A DNA stretch of 38,649 bases from a virus. Under the pieces are notes generated by a model that saw only the letters and a program-made list of their open reading frames with translations, did not search any database and was not told the DNA's origin. Where the stretch lies: positions 1 to 38,649 of IMG/VR virus record IMGVR_UViG_3300031578_005165, one strand, 5' to 3'. Both the position numbers and the translations under genes were made by a program. This document shows, in pieces, positions 15,700 through 24,650 of the stretch. Position 1 is the first letter of the stretch, and each line of letters starts with the position of its first letter.

Positions 15700-18023
15700 T
15701 GGGCATTCCCCTTATTGGCGGGCTGCTCGACGGCGGCTCCAACGGCAACAAGGCGCGCGAGGAAGAGGAGCGCCGCAAGGCCGAGGAAGCTGCGCGCGAG
15801 GCAGAGGAGGCGGCCGAGGAGCGTCGCGCTGCGGAGGCCGAAGCGGCCGAAGAGCGCCAGGCACAGATGGACGAAGCGGCCGAGTCGCGCCGCGAGTCGT
15901 CGTTGGGCTCTTTCGAGCGACGGCAGGTGCGCGAGGATGACCGCGGTGCGCCCATTCAGCGGCGCGCCCTCGAGTCCATCGCCACGCAGCGAGACGAGCC
16001 GCAGACGCCGGTCACACCGCAGTTCCAGATGAGCATTCCCGAGGATGAGATTCGCTTTCAAGCGAACGTCGACATTCCCGATGATGAGATCCGCTTCACA
16101 CCCAACGCGCCGGCCGAGCAGCCGGACCCGTATCAGCGTGTGCTCGACGCGAGCGCACCGTACCAGCAGGGCGCGGCGGGCGGTCGCGCGGTCAACTTTG
16201 ACGCGCTCGACGCGCAGCAGGACGCCGCAGACGTCGCCAGCGCCTCGCAAGCGCGCGCAAACCTCGGCGGCGGAGGTGCGCCGCCTCCCGTCACGCCGCA
16301 GCCGCAGAGCGGCACCGTGGCGCCTCAGCAGACGACCCCGATGGGCTCCCCCGCATCGGGTCCGGCACAGCCGCCGGGGGCGCAGGAGTCTCCCTCCTCT
16401 CCCCTCGCTCCTCCCGCGCCTCCGGCGGCCGCGCCACTTCCCGATCAACAGCGCGCAGCGGACGCGCGCCAGCAGACCGTGCAGCCGCAGGGCTCGCGGC
16501 TTCCGCCGGACATTCGTACCGCAGCGATGCCGCAGTCCAGCGCGGGTACGCAGCAGGCACTGGACACATCGAGCGAGGACGAGGCGCGTACCGCGCTGCG
16601 TCGTGAGCGCATCCTCAAGGCGCTCGGGTACATCACGAAGATCGGCCTGGGCGCTGGCGCGCTCGCGCTCGACGCACGCGGCGGCAGCCCCGCAGCGGCC
16701 CAGTTCATGGCGGGTGCCGGCGGCATGGTCGGCAACGCCATGATCAACAGCAGTCCCACGCAACAGCAGGCCCGCATCACGCAGGCTCGCGGCGTGGACG
16801 AGCAGCGCGCACGCGGCGCCGAGGACCTGGACCTCCGGCGCATCACGCAAGCCGCGCAAGAGCGGCGCGCGCAGATGCTCGAGGCGCAGCAGGCGCAGCG
16901 GCTCGACCTGGAGTCGCGACGCGTCGGCGCGATGGAGGAAGGCATCGGGCTCCGTGCGGAGCAGGTCGGCGCACAGGCCGAGGCGGCTCGCGCGCTCGCG
17001 GCGCAGCGCACCGCACAGGGTGACATCGCGCGCACCGAGGCCGAGGCGGCGCAGATGGCGCGTGACCCGGAGTCGCCGGTGTCGCGTCAGGCGCAGCAGG
17101 AGCTCCGGGCGCTGATGGAGCGCGTACCGGAAGACGAGCGCATCTCCGACGAGGAAATTGGCGCGCTCTCCGCGGACGCCGCGACGACGCTCTACAACCA
17201 GGTAGCGCGTCGTTACGGGCTCCGCACGCGGCAGACGCAGCGCCGCTCCGGTGAGGGCGGCGGGCCACGCGCCGAGGGCCTCGGGCCGACGCGCAGCTTC
17301 CGCGACTTCGCACAGCGCGAGTACCCACAGCTCCAGGGCATGAGCGAGGCCGAGCGCGAGGCCGCAGTAACGCAGGCATGGTCGCAGCTTTCGAGCGCAG
17401 AGCGGCGCGCGTACGTCGGCGGCTCCGCCATGAGCGACACCCGCGAGGATGACGAGCGAGTGGCACGCGCGAACAACTTGCCCGGCTGGCGCTGGCGCAA
17501 CGGGGACGTGCCGCCGGACGCGGTCACGCTCCGTGCTGGGCAGGATGCGAGCGAGGGTGCGGCGAGCGCAACAGCGAACCTCGGCGACATGCTCCGCATC
17601 GCGGGCCAGATTGGCGCCGGTGACCGCGCGCTCACGGCCATCGGCGAGTCTGAGATTGGCGCGCAGTACCAAGCGGCGCGCAACGCATTCATCGGCTCGC
17701 TCCCTGCGCTTCGGAACACGGGCGTCATCAACGAGGGCGAGTACGAGCGTTTCCGGCGTGAGTTCCCCGACGTCACGGACCTCCGCAGCGCGGGCGCCAT
17801 CCGCAATCAGATCCAAGCCGCTCAGCAGGTCATCGGCCGCGGCTACCGGCTCAAGATGCAGGCGCTCGGCTGGGAGCCCGACTCGGGCGGAGGCGGCGAG
17901 CGCCGCGGCGGCGGAGGCGGACAGACATTCCGTGTGCGGACGCCTCGCGGCATCGCCGTCCGGCCTGACACCCCCGAGGAACGCGCACGTGCCGAGCGCG
18001 CCGGCTTCGAGGTGCTCCGGTGA
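15699..18023 (+). CDS. Internal virion (ejection) protein candidate 2
   Basis: A 774-residue protein. It opens with a hydrophobic MGIPLIGGLLDGG, then a Glu/Ala/Arg coiled coil (residues ~20-70), two copies of an IPxDEIRF motif near residues 110-132, a Pro/Gln-rich linker, a Gly/Ala hydrophobic stretch (IGLGAGALALDARGG, about residues 313-327) and a long Ala/Gln/Arg helical region. This layout suits a protein threaded through the portal. The ATG start overlaps the upstream stop. Function inferred from composition and position. Confidence 0.5.
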   Translation: MGIPLIGGLLDGGSNGNKAREEEERRKAEEAAREAEEAAEERRAAEAEAAEERQAQMDEAAESRRESSLGSFERRQVREDDRGAPIQRRALESIATQRDEPQTPVTPQFQMSIPEDEIRFQANVDIPDDEIRFTPNAPAEQPDPYQRVLDASAPYQQGAAGGRAVNFDALDAQQDAADVASASQARANLGGGGAPPPVTPQPQSGTVAPQQTTPMGSPASGPAQPPGAQESPSSPLAPPAPPAAAPLPDQQRAADARQQTVQPQGSRLPPDIRTAAMPQSSAGTQQALDTSSEDEARTALRRERILKALGYITKIGLGAGALALDARGGSPAAAQFMAGAGGMVGNAMINSSPTQQQARITQARGVDEQRARGAEDLDLRRITQAAQERRAQMLEAQQAQRLDLESRRVGAMEEGIGLRAEQVGAQAEAARALAAQRTAQGDIARTEAEAAQMARDPESPVSRQAQQELRALMERVPEDERISDEEIGALSADAATTLYNQVARRYGLRTRQTQRRSGEGGGPRAEGLGPTRSFRDFAQREYPQLQGMSEAEREAAVTQAWSQLSSAERRAYVGGSAMSDTREDDERVARANNLPGWRWRNGDVPPDAVTLRAGQDASEGAASATANLGDMLRIAGQIGAGDRALTAIGESEIGAQYQAARNAFIGSLPALRNTGVINEGEYERFRREFPDVTDLRSAGAIRNQIQAAQQVIGRGYRLKMQALGWEPDSGGGGERRGGGGGQTFRVRTPRGIAVRPDTPEERARAERAGFEVLR

Positions 18024-19927
18024 GCCGCGACCGCTTCCAGCGCCTCGACATCACCGAGGACTCCAACGTCATCGAGATGCCGGAGCAGCAGGTCACGGGC
18101 AGCGTCGAGCCGTCGCGCGCGGAGCGCATCGTCGGGCTCATGCGCGCGCTCAATCTCTTGCCGGCCGAGTACGAGGACGTCGCGGACCGCGCGGCGGCGT
18201 TCGGTCGTGGCATCGCTGAGGGCGCGACCGCGGGATGGGTGGACGAGCTCGTCGGCGGACTGTCGCAGGCGGTGCCGCCGGAGATGCGAGCAGGTCTTGC
18301 GCGGCTCATGGCTCCCGAGGGCCAGGAAGACGCCTACGGTCGCGCGGCGGCCGACCTCGGGTACTCCGACGTCCGCGACGCGACGCGCCGTCAGCAAGGC
18401 GAAGCGGCCGAGGCGGAGCCAAGTGCGTTCATCCCCGGCGCGGTCGCAGGCGGCGTCGCCACGGGCCGCATGCTCCCCGCTGCTGGCGCTGGGCTGTCGG
18501 GTGGGTCGCGTGTCGCAGCACGCGTGGCGCAAGCCGCTGGCGAGGGCGTGCTCGCCGGAGCGGGCGGCAGCCGTGCGGAAGACGCGCAAGGCATCGCGCA
18601 AGACGCAGCCATCGGCGGCGCCATCGGCGGCGGCATCAGCGGCGGCCTCGCAGCGGTGGGAGGCGTCGGGCGCGGCCTCCGTGCGGCTCAGCGTGGCGTC
18701 ACGCAGACCGCTGACGACGCGGCCCGTGTGTCCGACGCCGTCACGGAGCTCGAGCGCATCGGCAGCCCCATCGAGTCCGACCGCATCCGCTTCAAGCCCG
18801 CGACGCTTCGCGAGGCGCTTGCGCGCGAGCCTGCCGACCCGAGCGCGGTCGACGATGCCATGAACTGGTTTGCGGCCATGCAGGAGCGTATTCGCCGCGA
18901 GTTCGTCGACCAGGGCCGCTACGGTCGCAGCGGACGCGCGGCGCTGGCCAACCTGCGTTCAGAACTGAATGACCAGGCTGTCCGCGCACAGCGCGCTATC
19001 GAGCGCGGCAACGTCGGCGAGGTCTACGCCGCGCTCGACCAGGGCAAGCGCGCCATCGGCCGCATGCAAGGCCGCGTCGGCCCCATGCGTGGCCGCGACC
19101 CGAACCCGAACGCAGACCCGCAAGCGGCCGAGGCGCTGCGCGAGTGGTACGGCGAGGTTCGCGCGGCGCTCGAGCGCCCCGAGTGGGGCGGCGCATCCGC
19201 GCTTCAGCGCGGGGACAACCCGGCGTGGACGGCGGCGATTCCCGCCCGACGCATCGCGGCTCGACGCTTCTTGGAAGACTCGCCCGAGCGCCCCAACGAG
19301 TGGGACCCGATCCAGCGCGCCAAGCGGCCCGCGGTCGAGTCCACCATGCAGCGCGCCGCGGAGCCCGCGGAGCAGGACTACGTCGACGACCTCGTGCGCT
19401 ACACCCGCACGCGTGCCGACCTCGTGCAGCGGCTCGGCAGACACTACGGCTCGCCGCTCGCCGAGACGGCGGCGGACCGCGCAGCGCGCGCGACCCCTGA
19501 GGGCACGCCAGGCGGCTACCGCGATGCGGCGACACGCGTGGACGATGCGGTCGACTCCGCGCGGGTCCAGCGCGCGCAGGAGCTTGCCGAAGACGTCGAT
19601 CGCATCGTGTCCGCGGCCCGCAATCCCAGCACGACGCGTCGCGTCGGCCAGGTGCTCGCGCGCTCACCATACGGACGCGCGGCGGCCACGACTGGCGATG
19701 TCGCAGGCCAGCCGCTCGAGCGCATCGGCGAGGTGGGCACCGCAGCGACGTCGCGCGGCGTGCCGAGTGCGGCCAGCGCGTCAGCGGCTACGATGCCGCG
19801 TGCGCAGCCTGTCGCCGATGACGGGCCCGAGGTGAGCGACGACGACTACGAAGCCATGATCGGCGAGTCCGGCGGAGACGTCAGCGACGACGACTATGAA
19901 GCCATGCTTCAGGAGAAGATGCGATGA
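18020..19927 (+). CDS. Internal virion (ejection) protein candidate 3
   Basis: A 635-residue protein starting at a GTG that overlaps the upstream stop (GTGA). It has Gly-zipper-like stretches (PGAVAGGVATGRMLPAAGAG, GGAIGGGISGGLAAVGG; residues ~138-220) that could insert in membranes, then a helical Arg/Ala/Glu body. The C-terminus carries two copies of the acidic motif VSDDDYEAM about 16 residues apart. Membrane-active Gly-rich segments are a feature of ejection proteins that form a conduit in the cell envelope. A lytic transglycosylase motif is not seen. Confidence 0.5.
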   Translation: MSRDRFQRLDITEDSNVIEMPEQQVTGSVEPSRAERIVGLMRALNLLPAEYEDVADRAAAFGRGIAEGATAGWVDELVGGLSQAVPPEMRAGLARLMAPEGQEDAYGRAAADLGYSDVRDATRRQQGEAAEAEPSAFIPGAVAGGVATGRMLPAAGAGLSGGSRVAARVAQAAGEGVLAGAGGSRAEDAQGIAQDAAIGGAIGGGISGGLAAVGGVGRGLRAAQRGVTQTADDAARVSDAVTELERIGSPIESDRIRFKPATLREALAREPADPSAVDDAMNWFAAMQERIRREFVDQGRYGRSGRAALANLRSELNDQAVRAQRAIERGNVGEVYAALDQGKRAIGRMQGRVGPMRGRDPNPNADPQAAEALREWYGEVRAALERPEWGGASALQRGDNPAWTAAIPARRIAARRFLEDSPERPNEWDPIQRAKRPAVESTMQRAAEPAEQDYVDDLVRYTRTRADLVQRLGRHYGSPLAETAADRAARATPEGTPGGYRDAATRVDDAVDSARVQRAQELAEDVDRIVSAARNPSTTRRVGQVLARSPYGRAAATTGDVAGQPLERIGEVGTAATSRGVPSAASASAATMPRAQPVADDGPEVSDDDYEAMIGESGGDVSDDDYEAMLQEKMR

Positions 19928-20301
19928 GTGACCCCCGCGACCTGACCTACCTGCGCGCCCCGGACCTGCTCGACACCACGAGCTTGCCCATCGGCGGCGA
20001 CCACGCCTTCACCGACGCCGCGACGGTCTACGTCGGGCCGCTCGGACCGGGTACGTACACGCTCACGATGGTTGCCGCCGCTGCGGGCCTCGCGGGCTAC
20101 TGGTGCACGGGCCCATGGGACTCGGGCGACTCCGACGTGGTGACGGCCATCGGCGGGACGACCGCATACGTGCCGGACGCGGATGACGAGCCTGTGCTTG
20201 ACGGCGAGCGATTGACCTTTGACGTGCGTAGCGAGGACTACGGCATCGCGCTCATCGGGTCGTCTGGCGCGAGCGGGACGTTCTGGATCCGGAGGACGTG
20301 A
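19924..20301 (+). CDS. Hypothetical structural protein
   Basis: A 125-residue protein, acidic and strand-rich (YVGPLGPGTYTLTMVAAA, TFDVRSEDYGIALIGSSG), likely a small beta-sandwich. It overlaps the upstream gene by four bases. It precedes a lectin-like protein and a tail esterase, so a tail or capsid surface role is likely. No family recognised. Confidence 0.6.
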   Translation: MSDPRDLTYLRAPDLLDTTSLPIGGDHAFTDAATVYVGPLGPGTYTLTMVAAAAGLAGYWCTGPWDSGDSDVVTAIGGTTAYVPDADDEPVLDGERLTFDVRSEDYGIALIGSSGASGTFWIRRT

Positions 20302-20304
20302 GCC

Positions 20305-21069
20305 ATGCGCGGTCGCAACATCGCCCGTCGTAGCGCACCCATCCCCGCGCTACTCCGCCGGGGCGGCCGCTCGCCTGCCGTGAGGGGTGCGTCCTCACTC
20401 ACGCCGCCGGAGTCCTCCGTGCTCTTGCTGCGCGGAAGCGGCATCACCGAGGTCACCGGCGACGTTGCGACGTGGGACAGCGAGGGGTCGACGTCACTCC
20501 GCTGGTCCGCTGTCACCGACCCGCAGCGCCCTGCGCTTGTAACCGTCGGATCGCTCTCGGGCGCGCAGTGTCTCCAGACTGGATCGTACCTGCGCAGCGA
20601 AGCGGCTTTTTCGCTTGTGAAGCCATACGTCGTCTACGCGCTTTTCCGCGTCGATACGTGGTCCGCGAATCGGCGCATCCTGGATTTTGCAGCCGCGAAT
20701 TACCTTCGATATCACACCGGCACGGGGCAAAACCTCGCGTGGGAGCAGGGCGCCGTGGACCTCGTCTCAACTTCGGCTATCGCCAACGGCGATATCATCT
20801 CAGTCGTCGTATCCGTACAGAACACGGGCGGAACGAACCGGCTCTACGTAGACGGCACCCAAGAGGCAACGGGCACGCCAAATGCCATCTCCCCCACTTC
20901 GACTGTAGTCGGCATCGGCGCACGTGGCGGTGGCGTGAACCCGTCCGACACGTCGTTTCTAGAGCTTGGCGTGTGGTCGTTTGCGGACAACACCGAGTCA
21001 GACGCCTTCGACATAGCCGCGCTTCTCGCGTACGCCGCACAGCAGCGCGCTGCAGCCGGGGGTGCGTGA
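20305..21069 (+). CDS. Lectin-like (concanavalin A / LamG fold) tail protein
   Basis: A 254-residue protein. After a basic N-terminus (~35 residues), residues ~45-245 show a pattern of short strands with VVYALFRVDTWSANRRILDF, LYVDGTQEATG and LELGVWSFADN. This is typical of LamG/concanavalin A-like domains in phage fibres, where the strands carry a Y-V-D-G-T turn. It would bind host surface glycans. A GGAGG site precedes the ATG. Its stop overlaps the esterase start. Confidence 0.6.
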   Translation: MRGRNIARRSAPIPALLRRGGRSPAVRGASSLTPPESSVLLLRGSGITEVTGDVATWDSEGSTSLRWSAVTDPQRPALVTVGSLSGAQCLQTGSYLRSEAAFSLVKPYVVYALFRVDTWSANRRILDFAAANYLRYHTGTGQNLAWEQGAVDLVSTSAIANGDIISVVVSVQNTGGTNRLYVDGTQEATGTPNAISPTSTVVGIGARGGGVNPSDTSFLELGVWSFADNTESDAFDIAALLAYAAQQRAAAGGA

Positions 21070-22106
21070 TGGCCACGCGGACGATTCACCTCATCTGCGG
21101 ACAGAGCAACGCGCGCGGCGCCGCGAATAAGTCAGACCTGACGGACACGAGATACGACCTCACACAAAACGACGTGCGCCAATACACGCGACTTGACACG
21201 ACGTTCGGGGGTACAGCGTCTGCCATGATGACGATCCCGTCGGGGCTCTTCTCCATTGAGGCGGCTTTCGGATACCATCTGCGGAACGACGCCGGTGAGC
21301 TGCCGCTCATTTTCCGCGATGGCTGGTCGGGCACATCTCTCGCCGCATCGTGGCAGCCCGAGGCCGCAGGCGCCGAGTGGGCGGATGCGATCGACGCGCT
21401 GTGGCAGTGCTATCAGGCCGCGAAAACCGAGTTTACGGGCGACGAGCTTGTGTTCGGCTCGCTGACGTGGATCCAGGGCGAAGCGGACGTGCAGAACTCG
21501 ACGTTTGCGGCGGCGTACGAGGCGAATTTGCTCAAGCTCGGCAGCGCATTCCGAGGGGAATTTGGCGCGGACCTGCCGATTATCTTCGTGCAGCTCTCCG
21601 AAAACTGCGGAGTGACCGAGGGAACGGCGGGCGACCTCGCGCTGGTGCGTGCTGCGTACGTGTCGGCGGCGGCCACGCTCGGAAACGCAGCGGTTGTCGA
21701 CGCGACTCCGATCGCGCTTCAAGTCGATGATGTGCACTACACCGCGGACGGGCTCATGGCGCTCGGTGACGACGTCTACGACGCGTACGTGACGCTCTCC
21801 GCGGGTACCCAGCACATGCGCTCGGCGAGGGCCTTCTCGACGCTGCTTGCAGCTCAGACCTTTGCGGACGACGCGCAGACCGCCGTGGGCAACCGTGACG
21901 AAGACCCGGCGGAAGGTGGGTTTGGCGTTCGCCTCGGCGCAGGCGCAATCGACCCGTGGCCGACGACCGCCCGCAACCTGCCGCTGAAGCACCCCTTCCA
22001 GGACGTTTGGTGCGTGCCGGTCGACTCCGCGATGATCGCTGATGGCGGGCTCGACGTGACGACGGGGCTGCGTCCCGCGGACCTGGCGTGGCTGGAGTGG
22101 GCGTGA
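21069..22106 (+). CDS. SGNH / sialate O-acetylesterase-like tail enzyme
   Basis: A 345-residue protein starting at the ATG overlapping the upstream stop. It shows the family signatures of SGNH-type carbohydrate esterases: nucleophile motif GQSNARG (Ser13), WIQGEAD (residues 134-140) and the late Asp-x-His pair in DDVHYTADG (Asp221, His223). A ~90-residue C-terminal extension may attach it to the tail. Such enzymes remove O-acetyl groups from surface polysaccharides. Directly after the lectin-like gene it forms a bind-and-deacetylate pair. Substrate unknown. Confidence 0.8.
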   Translation: MATRTIHLICGQSNARGAANKSDLTDTRYDLTQNDVRQYTRLDTTFGGTASAMMTIPSGLFSIEAAFGYHLRNDAGELPLIFRDGWSGTSLAASWQPEAAGAEWADAIDALWQCYQAAKTEFTGDELVFGSLTWIQGEADVQNSTFAAAYEANLLKLGSAFRGEFGADLPIIFVQLSENCGVTEGTAGDLALVRAAYVSAAATLGNAAVVDATPIALQVDDVHYTADGLMALGDDVYDAYVTLSAGTQHMRSARAFSTLLAAQTFADDAQTAVGNRDEDPAEGGFGVRLGAGAIDPWPTTARNLPLKHPFQDVWCVPVDSAMIADGGLDVTTGLRPADLAWLEWA

Positions 22107-22234
22107 CCGTCCGCGGTGGGTGTCATGCCATGAGCGGCGAGCAGCCGAGGCGACGATGCAGACGACTGACCCGAGACTTGACGCGCTTCCGCGGCGCCGT
22201 GAGGAGCGCAAGAGCATGGCTGCGCAAAAGATGA
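22103..22234 (+). CDS. Small Arg-rich ORF (43 aa)
   Basis: The GTG overlaps the esterase stop (GTGA) and has GGAG six bases upstream. It encodes 43 residues, very rich in Arg. Its end overlaps the start of the membrane protein that follows in another frame. It may be a leader that couples translation, or spurious. Confidence 0.3.
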   Translation: MTVRGGCHAMSGEQPRRRCRRLTRDLTRFRGAVRSARAWLRKR

Positions 22235-22524
22235 GCATCCCCGCGTGGGCCGTCGGAATCCTCGTCAGCCTGCTATCAGCCGGCGCGTCGGCGGCGGTCA
22301 CCTACGGCATCGGTGTCGGTCGCATCAACACCCTGGAGCGCGACGTCGCGAGCGTAATCGTGCGCATCGACCGGAGCGAGGCTGCACGGTCGGAGGCGGA
22401 GCGCACGCTCGCCGTCGTCGTCACGAGGCTCGACGCCATCGTGGCCACGCAGCGCGAGCAGTCCGCGGACCTGCGTGCCGTGAGGGACTCGGTCGATGCG
22501 CTGAGGACGACGGGGCGGCGATAG
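22216..22524 (+). CDS. Membrane protein with coiled coil, holin or lysis-accessory candidate
   Basis: A 102-residue protein with one hydrophobic helix (IPAWAVGILVSLLSAGASAA, residues ~8-27) followed by a long Arg/Glu/Val coiled coil with heptads. ATG 22216 is chosen because GAGGAG lies nine bases upstream; an in-frame ATG at 22156 with GAGG is possible and would add 20 residues. The topology (short N-terminal anchor, long coiled tail) fits an i-spanin-like or holin-associated protein at the head of the lysis block. Confidence 0.55.
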   Translation: MAAQKMSIPAWAVGILVSLLSAGASAAVTYGIGVGRINTLERDVASVIVRIDRSEAARSEAERTLAVVVTRLDAIVATQREQSADLRAVRDSVDALRTTGRR

Positions 22525-22535
22525 CCGCTTGCCAC

Positions 22536-22558
22536 GTGGTGCGCTACCCTGGCGCCAC
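22536..22558 (+). promoter_or_regulatory. Hairpin in the gap before the small holin-like gene
   Basis: GTGGTGC (22536-22542) can pair with GCGCCAC (22552-22558), seven pairs including one G-U, around a nine-base loop. It ends shortly before the ribosome site TGGAGG. It may tune translation; there is no U-tract to make it a terminator. Confidence 0.3.
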
Positions 22559-22573
22559 ACCCTGGAGGTTCAC

Positions 22574-22726
22574 GTGATTCTGCATTGGAGCACCCTCGTC
22601 GCAGTCGTCGCGCTCATCGGCGGCGGCATTGCACTACTCGTCACCGACACCGCAGCGGAGGTGGGCTCCGGCCTCATCGGCGCGGGGCTCGGCCTACTCG
22701 GCCCGTCGGCGGTGACGAAGCGATGA
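22574..22726 (+). CDS. Small holin-like membrane protein
   Basis: A 50-residue protein with two hydrophobic stretches (STLVAVVALIGGGIALLV and VGSGLIGAGLGLLG) joined by a short acidic turn, the pattern of a small two-helix holin. The GTG start at 22574 is chosen for the GGAGG five bases upstream. The longer in-frame start at 22529 would add a charged, unlikely N-terminus. The stop overlaps the lipoprotein start. It is close to an amidase endolysin and would time membrane permeabilisation. Confidence 0.55.
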   Translation: MILHWSTLVAVVALIGGGIALLVTDTAAEVGSGLIGAGLGLLGPSAVTKR

Positions 22727-23208
22727 GCGTCGCTGACCGCGAATCCGCCGGCCGCTGCGCCCTCGCCGCTCTGGCCATCATCGCCGCCGTGGCGCTCACG
22801 TCGTGCGGCGGCTCCACGATGGACCGGGCACGCAGCACCGTTGCGACCTCGGCGCGCGTCGTGGCTGCCGCCGACAGCATCGCGGCTGACGTCATCCAAG
22901 AGCGCATTGCCGCGACCGGGTCCGAGGCTGAGCTCGTGCGCGAGGAGCGACGGGCGGCGAAGGTCGTGCGCGCGTTCGTGTCCGTGCATGCCGTCCTCGT
23001 GAGCGCCGACGCTGCGCTGGACGCGTGGCATGCGGGGTCCGCTGAGGAAGGCACATGGCTCGACGCCGTCTCGTGCGCGCTGCCGGCCGTGCTCGCGCTA
23101 GTCGACGCGCTCGACGAGTATGGGCTGCCGGAGACCGTCGCGGAGCCGCTGAGGATGGCGACGGCCGTGCTTTCTGGCTTCCTTGGCGGAGAGTGCCGAT
23201 CGCCATGA
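22723..23208 (+). CDS. Outer-membrane-type lipoprotein, spanin-like candidate
   Basis: A 161-residue protein with a signal peptide (residues 1-27: charged start, hydrophobic LAALAIIAAVAL) and the lipobox LTSC, lipidated Cys at residue 28. The mature part is helical and Ala/Glu/Val-rich. In the lysis block a lipoprotein is a candidate o-spanin, but it is longer than usual and is not nested within another gene. It could also be a superinfection-exclusion lipoprotein. The ATG overlaps the upstream stop. Confidence 0.6.
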   Translation: MSVADRESAGRCALAALAIIAAVALTSCGGSTMDRARSTVATSARVVAAADSIAADVIQERIAATGSEAELVREERRAAKVVRAFVSVHAVLVSADAALDAWHAGSAEEGTWLDAVSCALPAVLALVDALDEYGLPETVAEPLRMATAVLSGFLGGECRSP

Positions 23209-23426
23209 AGTGGGTGGAGTTTATCACGGTACTCCTACGCTTCGGCGCGTCCGCTGCCGAGGCTGTCCGCGAGCGTCGTCGGGCCGGTGACACCCGTCCG
23301 GCGCGCGTCATCTGGTCCGATGTGCGCTCCAAGCGCATCGCCGACGAGGCCGCTCGAGAGCGGCGCGAGGCTTTCGCGCGCGAGGCTGCACGGCACGCCG
23401 CGGACTTCGGGGAGCGCGACGAGTAG
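23205..23426 (+). CDS. Small helical protein in the lysis block
   Basis: A 73-residue protein with a short hydrophobic N-terminus (MKWVEFITVLLRFGASAA) followed by an Arg/Glu/Ala helix. It overlaps both neighbours (ATGA upstream, TAGTG downstream). It might be a small anchored partner of the lipoprotein. No family recognised. Confidence 0.6.
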   Translation: MKWVEFITVLLRFGASAAEAVRERRRAGDTRPARVIWSDVRSKRIADEAARERREAFAREAARHAADFGERDE

Positions 23427-23734
23427 TGTTCTACGCCCGTCCGACTCCGCCGCCACTCATCTTCCACACCGCGGGCGAGTGCACCGCGTGCGGCGGCACG
23501 GGCGTAATCCTGCCGCCCGACGTGTGCGAATGCGATTGGTCAGGATGCGGGTGCGTCGCGCGGCCATGCATGACGTGCGGACGCGACGCGACGATGCGGC
23601 GGCTGCGGGCGTTGCGGGATGAAGCGCGATCGCGTGCGGTCGACGCTTGCGTGTGCGGGTCGTCCTTCGATGCAGCCGTGCTGCTGCGAGCGATCGACGA
23701 CATCATCGCAGGACGTGACCCAGAGGATTCATGA
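23426..23734 (+). CDS. Cys-rich zinc-binding protein
   Basis: A 102-residue protein with CTACGGTG (CxxCGGTG, like one DnaJ zinc-finger repeat) and a partner CMTCGRD about 30 residues later; extra Cys pairs (CECDWSGCGC) lie between. The DnaJ-type pairing suggests two zinc sites. The GTG start overlaps the previous stop (TAGTG), and the stop overlaps the next start. Function unknown. Confidence 0.6.
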   Translation: MFYARPTPPPLIFHTAGECTACGGTGVILPPDVCECDWSGCGCVARPCMTCGRDATMRRLRALRDEARSRAVDACVCGSSFDAAVLLRAIDDIIAGRDPEDS

Positions 23735-24033
23735 CCGACGACGACGAGTGCGACGAGTGCGAGGAGTGGTGCGGCTGGCTCGACATCCAGCCGAAGCGGG
23801 TCATCCGCGTGCGCGCCGTCATCCGCAGCGTCGAGGTGCCCATCATCCCGATCGACCCTGACATCGACGCGCGCGTCGAAGCGCTCGCCCGCGCACACGA
23901 GCCCACGACGGGCGCGAAGACGGCGCTCACCCGCGACGATGTCCGCGAGCTGCTCGCCGAAGGCAAGCGCGCCGCCGACGAGAAGCGCAAGGCTCGCGAG
24001 GCGCGCGAGCGCGACCCGGAGCGTGCGCGGTGA
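23731..24033 (+). CDS. Hypothetical protein before the endolysin
   Basis: A 100-residue protein. The N-terminus has a Cys/Asp/Glu cluster (DDDECDECEEWCGW), the middle is strand-like and the end is a basic helix (EGKRAADEKRKAREARERD). It overlaps the upstream stop and the endolysin start by four bases. No family recognised. Confidence 0.6.
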   Translation: MTDDDECDECEEWCGWLDIQPKRVIRVRAVIRSVEVPIIPIDPDIDARVEALARAHEPTTGAKTALTRDDVRELLAEGKRAADEKRKAREARERDPERAR

Positions 24034-24650
24034 GCGTGCTCGACCTGATGCCGCACGAGTCCATCGCGGACGGCGTGGAGCTCTACGACGCGACCGAGAT
24101 CCTCAAGCGCGAGTACCCGCGCAAACGCAGCCGCGCAGCCGTCAGGCCGCCCGACCAAGCCATCGACGCGGTCTTCGTGCACCACTCCGGCTCTCTCGGT
24201 CGCGCAGGCCTTGACGGGCTCCGTGGCGCCGTGCGCTACGTGATGACGCAGAAGCAGCCGAGCGAGCGCTTCCCTGGTCCGCCCTATCACCTATGGCTTG
24301 GGCACCTCCCGCTCCGCGATGCTGAGGGGCGGCTCGTGGTCTTCCGTGCGTGCGAGGACAGCTATCGCGCTTGGCACACCGGCGGCGAGGCGAACGACCG
24401 CGGAGTCGGCGTCTGCCTGCAAGGCAAGCTCGGCAAGGTCGGGCCGTCACCCGCGCAGGTCGAGGCGCTCGAAGCGCTCATCCCGTGGGCATCCGAGCAC
24501 TACGGGCTCCCGTGGACGCTCATGCGCACGTGGCTCGGATGGCACGCGGTCGGCTCGCGATGGGGCGGGCGCGACAAGCCTACATGCCCAGGGGCGGCCA
24601 CGGTCGAGTGGCTCCATGGCTACATCGACCGTGCCGCGCCCGTGCTCTAG
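24030..24650 (+). CDS. N-acetylmuramoyl-L-alanine amidase (endolysin)
   Basis: A 206-residue protein of the amidase_2/PGRP fold. Zinc ligands are visible: His in VFVHHSG (residue 51 or 52), His172 in LGWHAVGS, and Cys186 in KPTCPG. Supporting motifs are YHLWLG, WHTGGEANDRGVGVCL. These enzymes cut the bond between muramic acid and the peptide stem to release virions. The GTG start overlaps the upstream stop. There is no signal peptide, so export would need the holin. The gene ends the rightward late region, converging with the leftward operon. Confidence 0.9.
   Translation: MSVLDLMPHESIADGVELYDATEILKREYPRKRSRAAVRPPDQAIDAVFVHHSGSLGRAGLDGLRGAVRYVMTQKQPSERFPGPPYHLWLGHLPLRDAEGRLVVFRACEDSYRAWHTGGEANDRGVGVCLQGKLGKVGPSPAQVEALEALIPWASEHYGLPWTLMRTWLGWHAVGSRWGGRDKPTCPGAATVEWLHGYIDRAAPVL

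Noticed and set aside
15249-17816. Antisense open frame of 855 codons opposite the ejection-protein genes
   Set aside because: GC-rich coding DNA leaves the opposite strand free of stops. The plus strand here has tight start-stop overlaps, ribosome sites and sensible protein composition. The antisense product is Arg/Leu/Ala noise.
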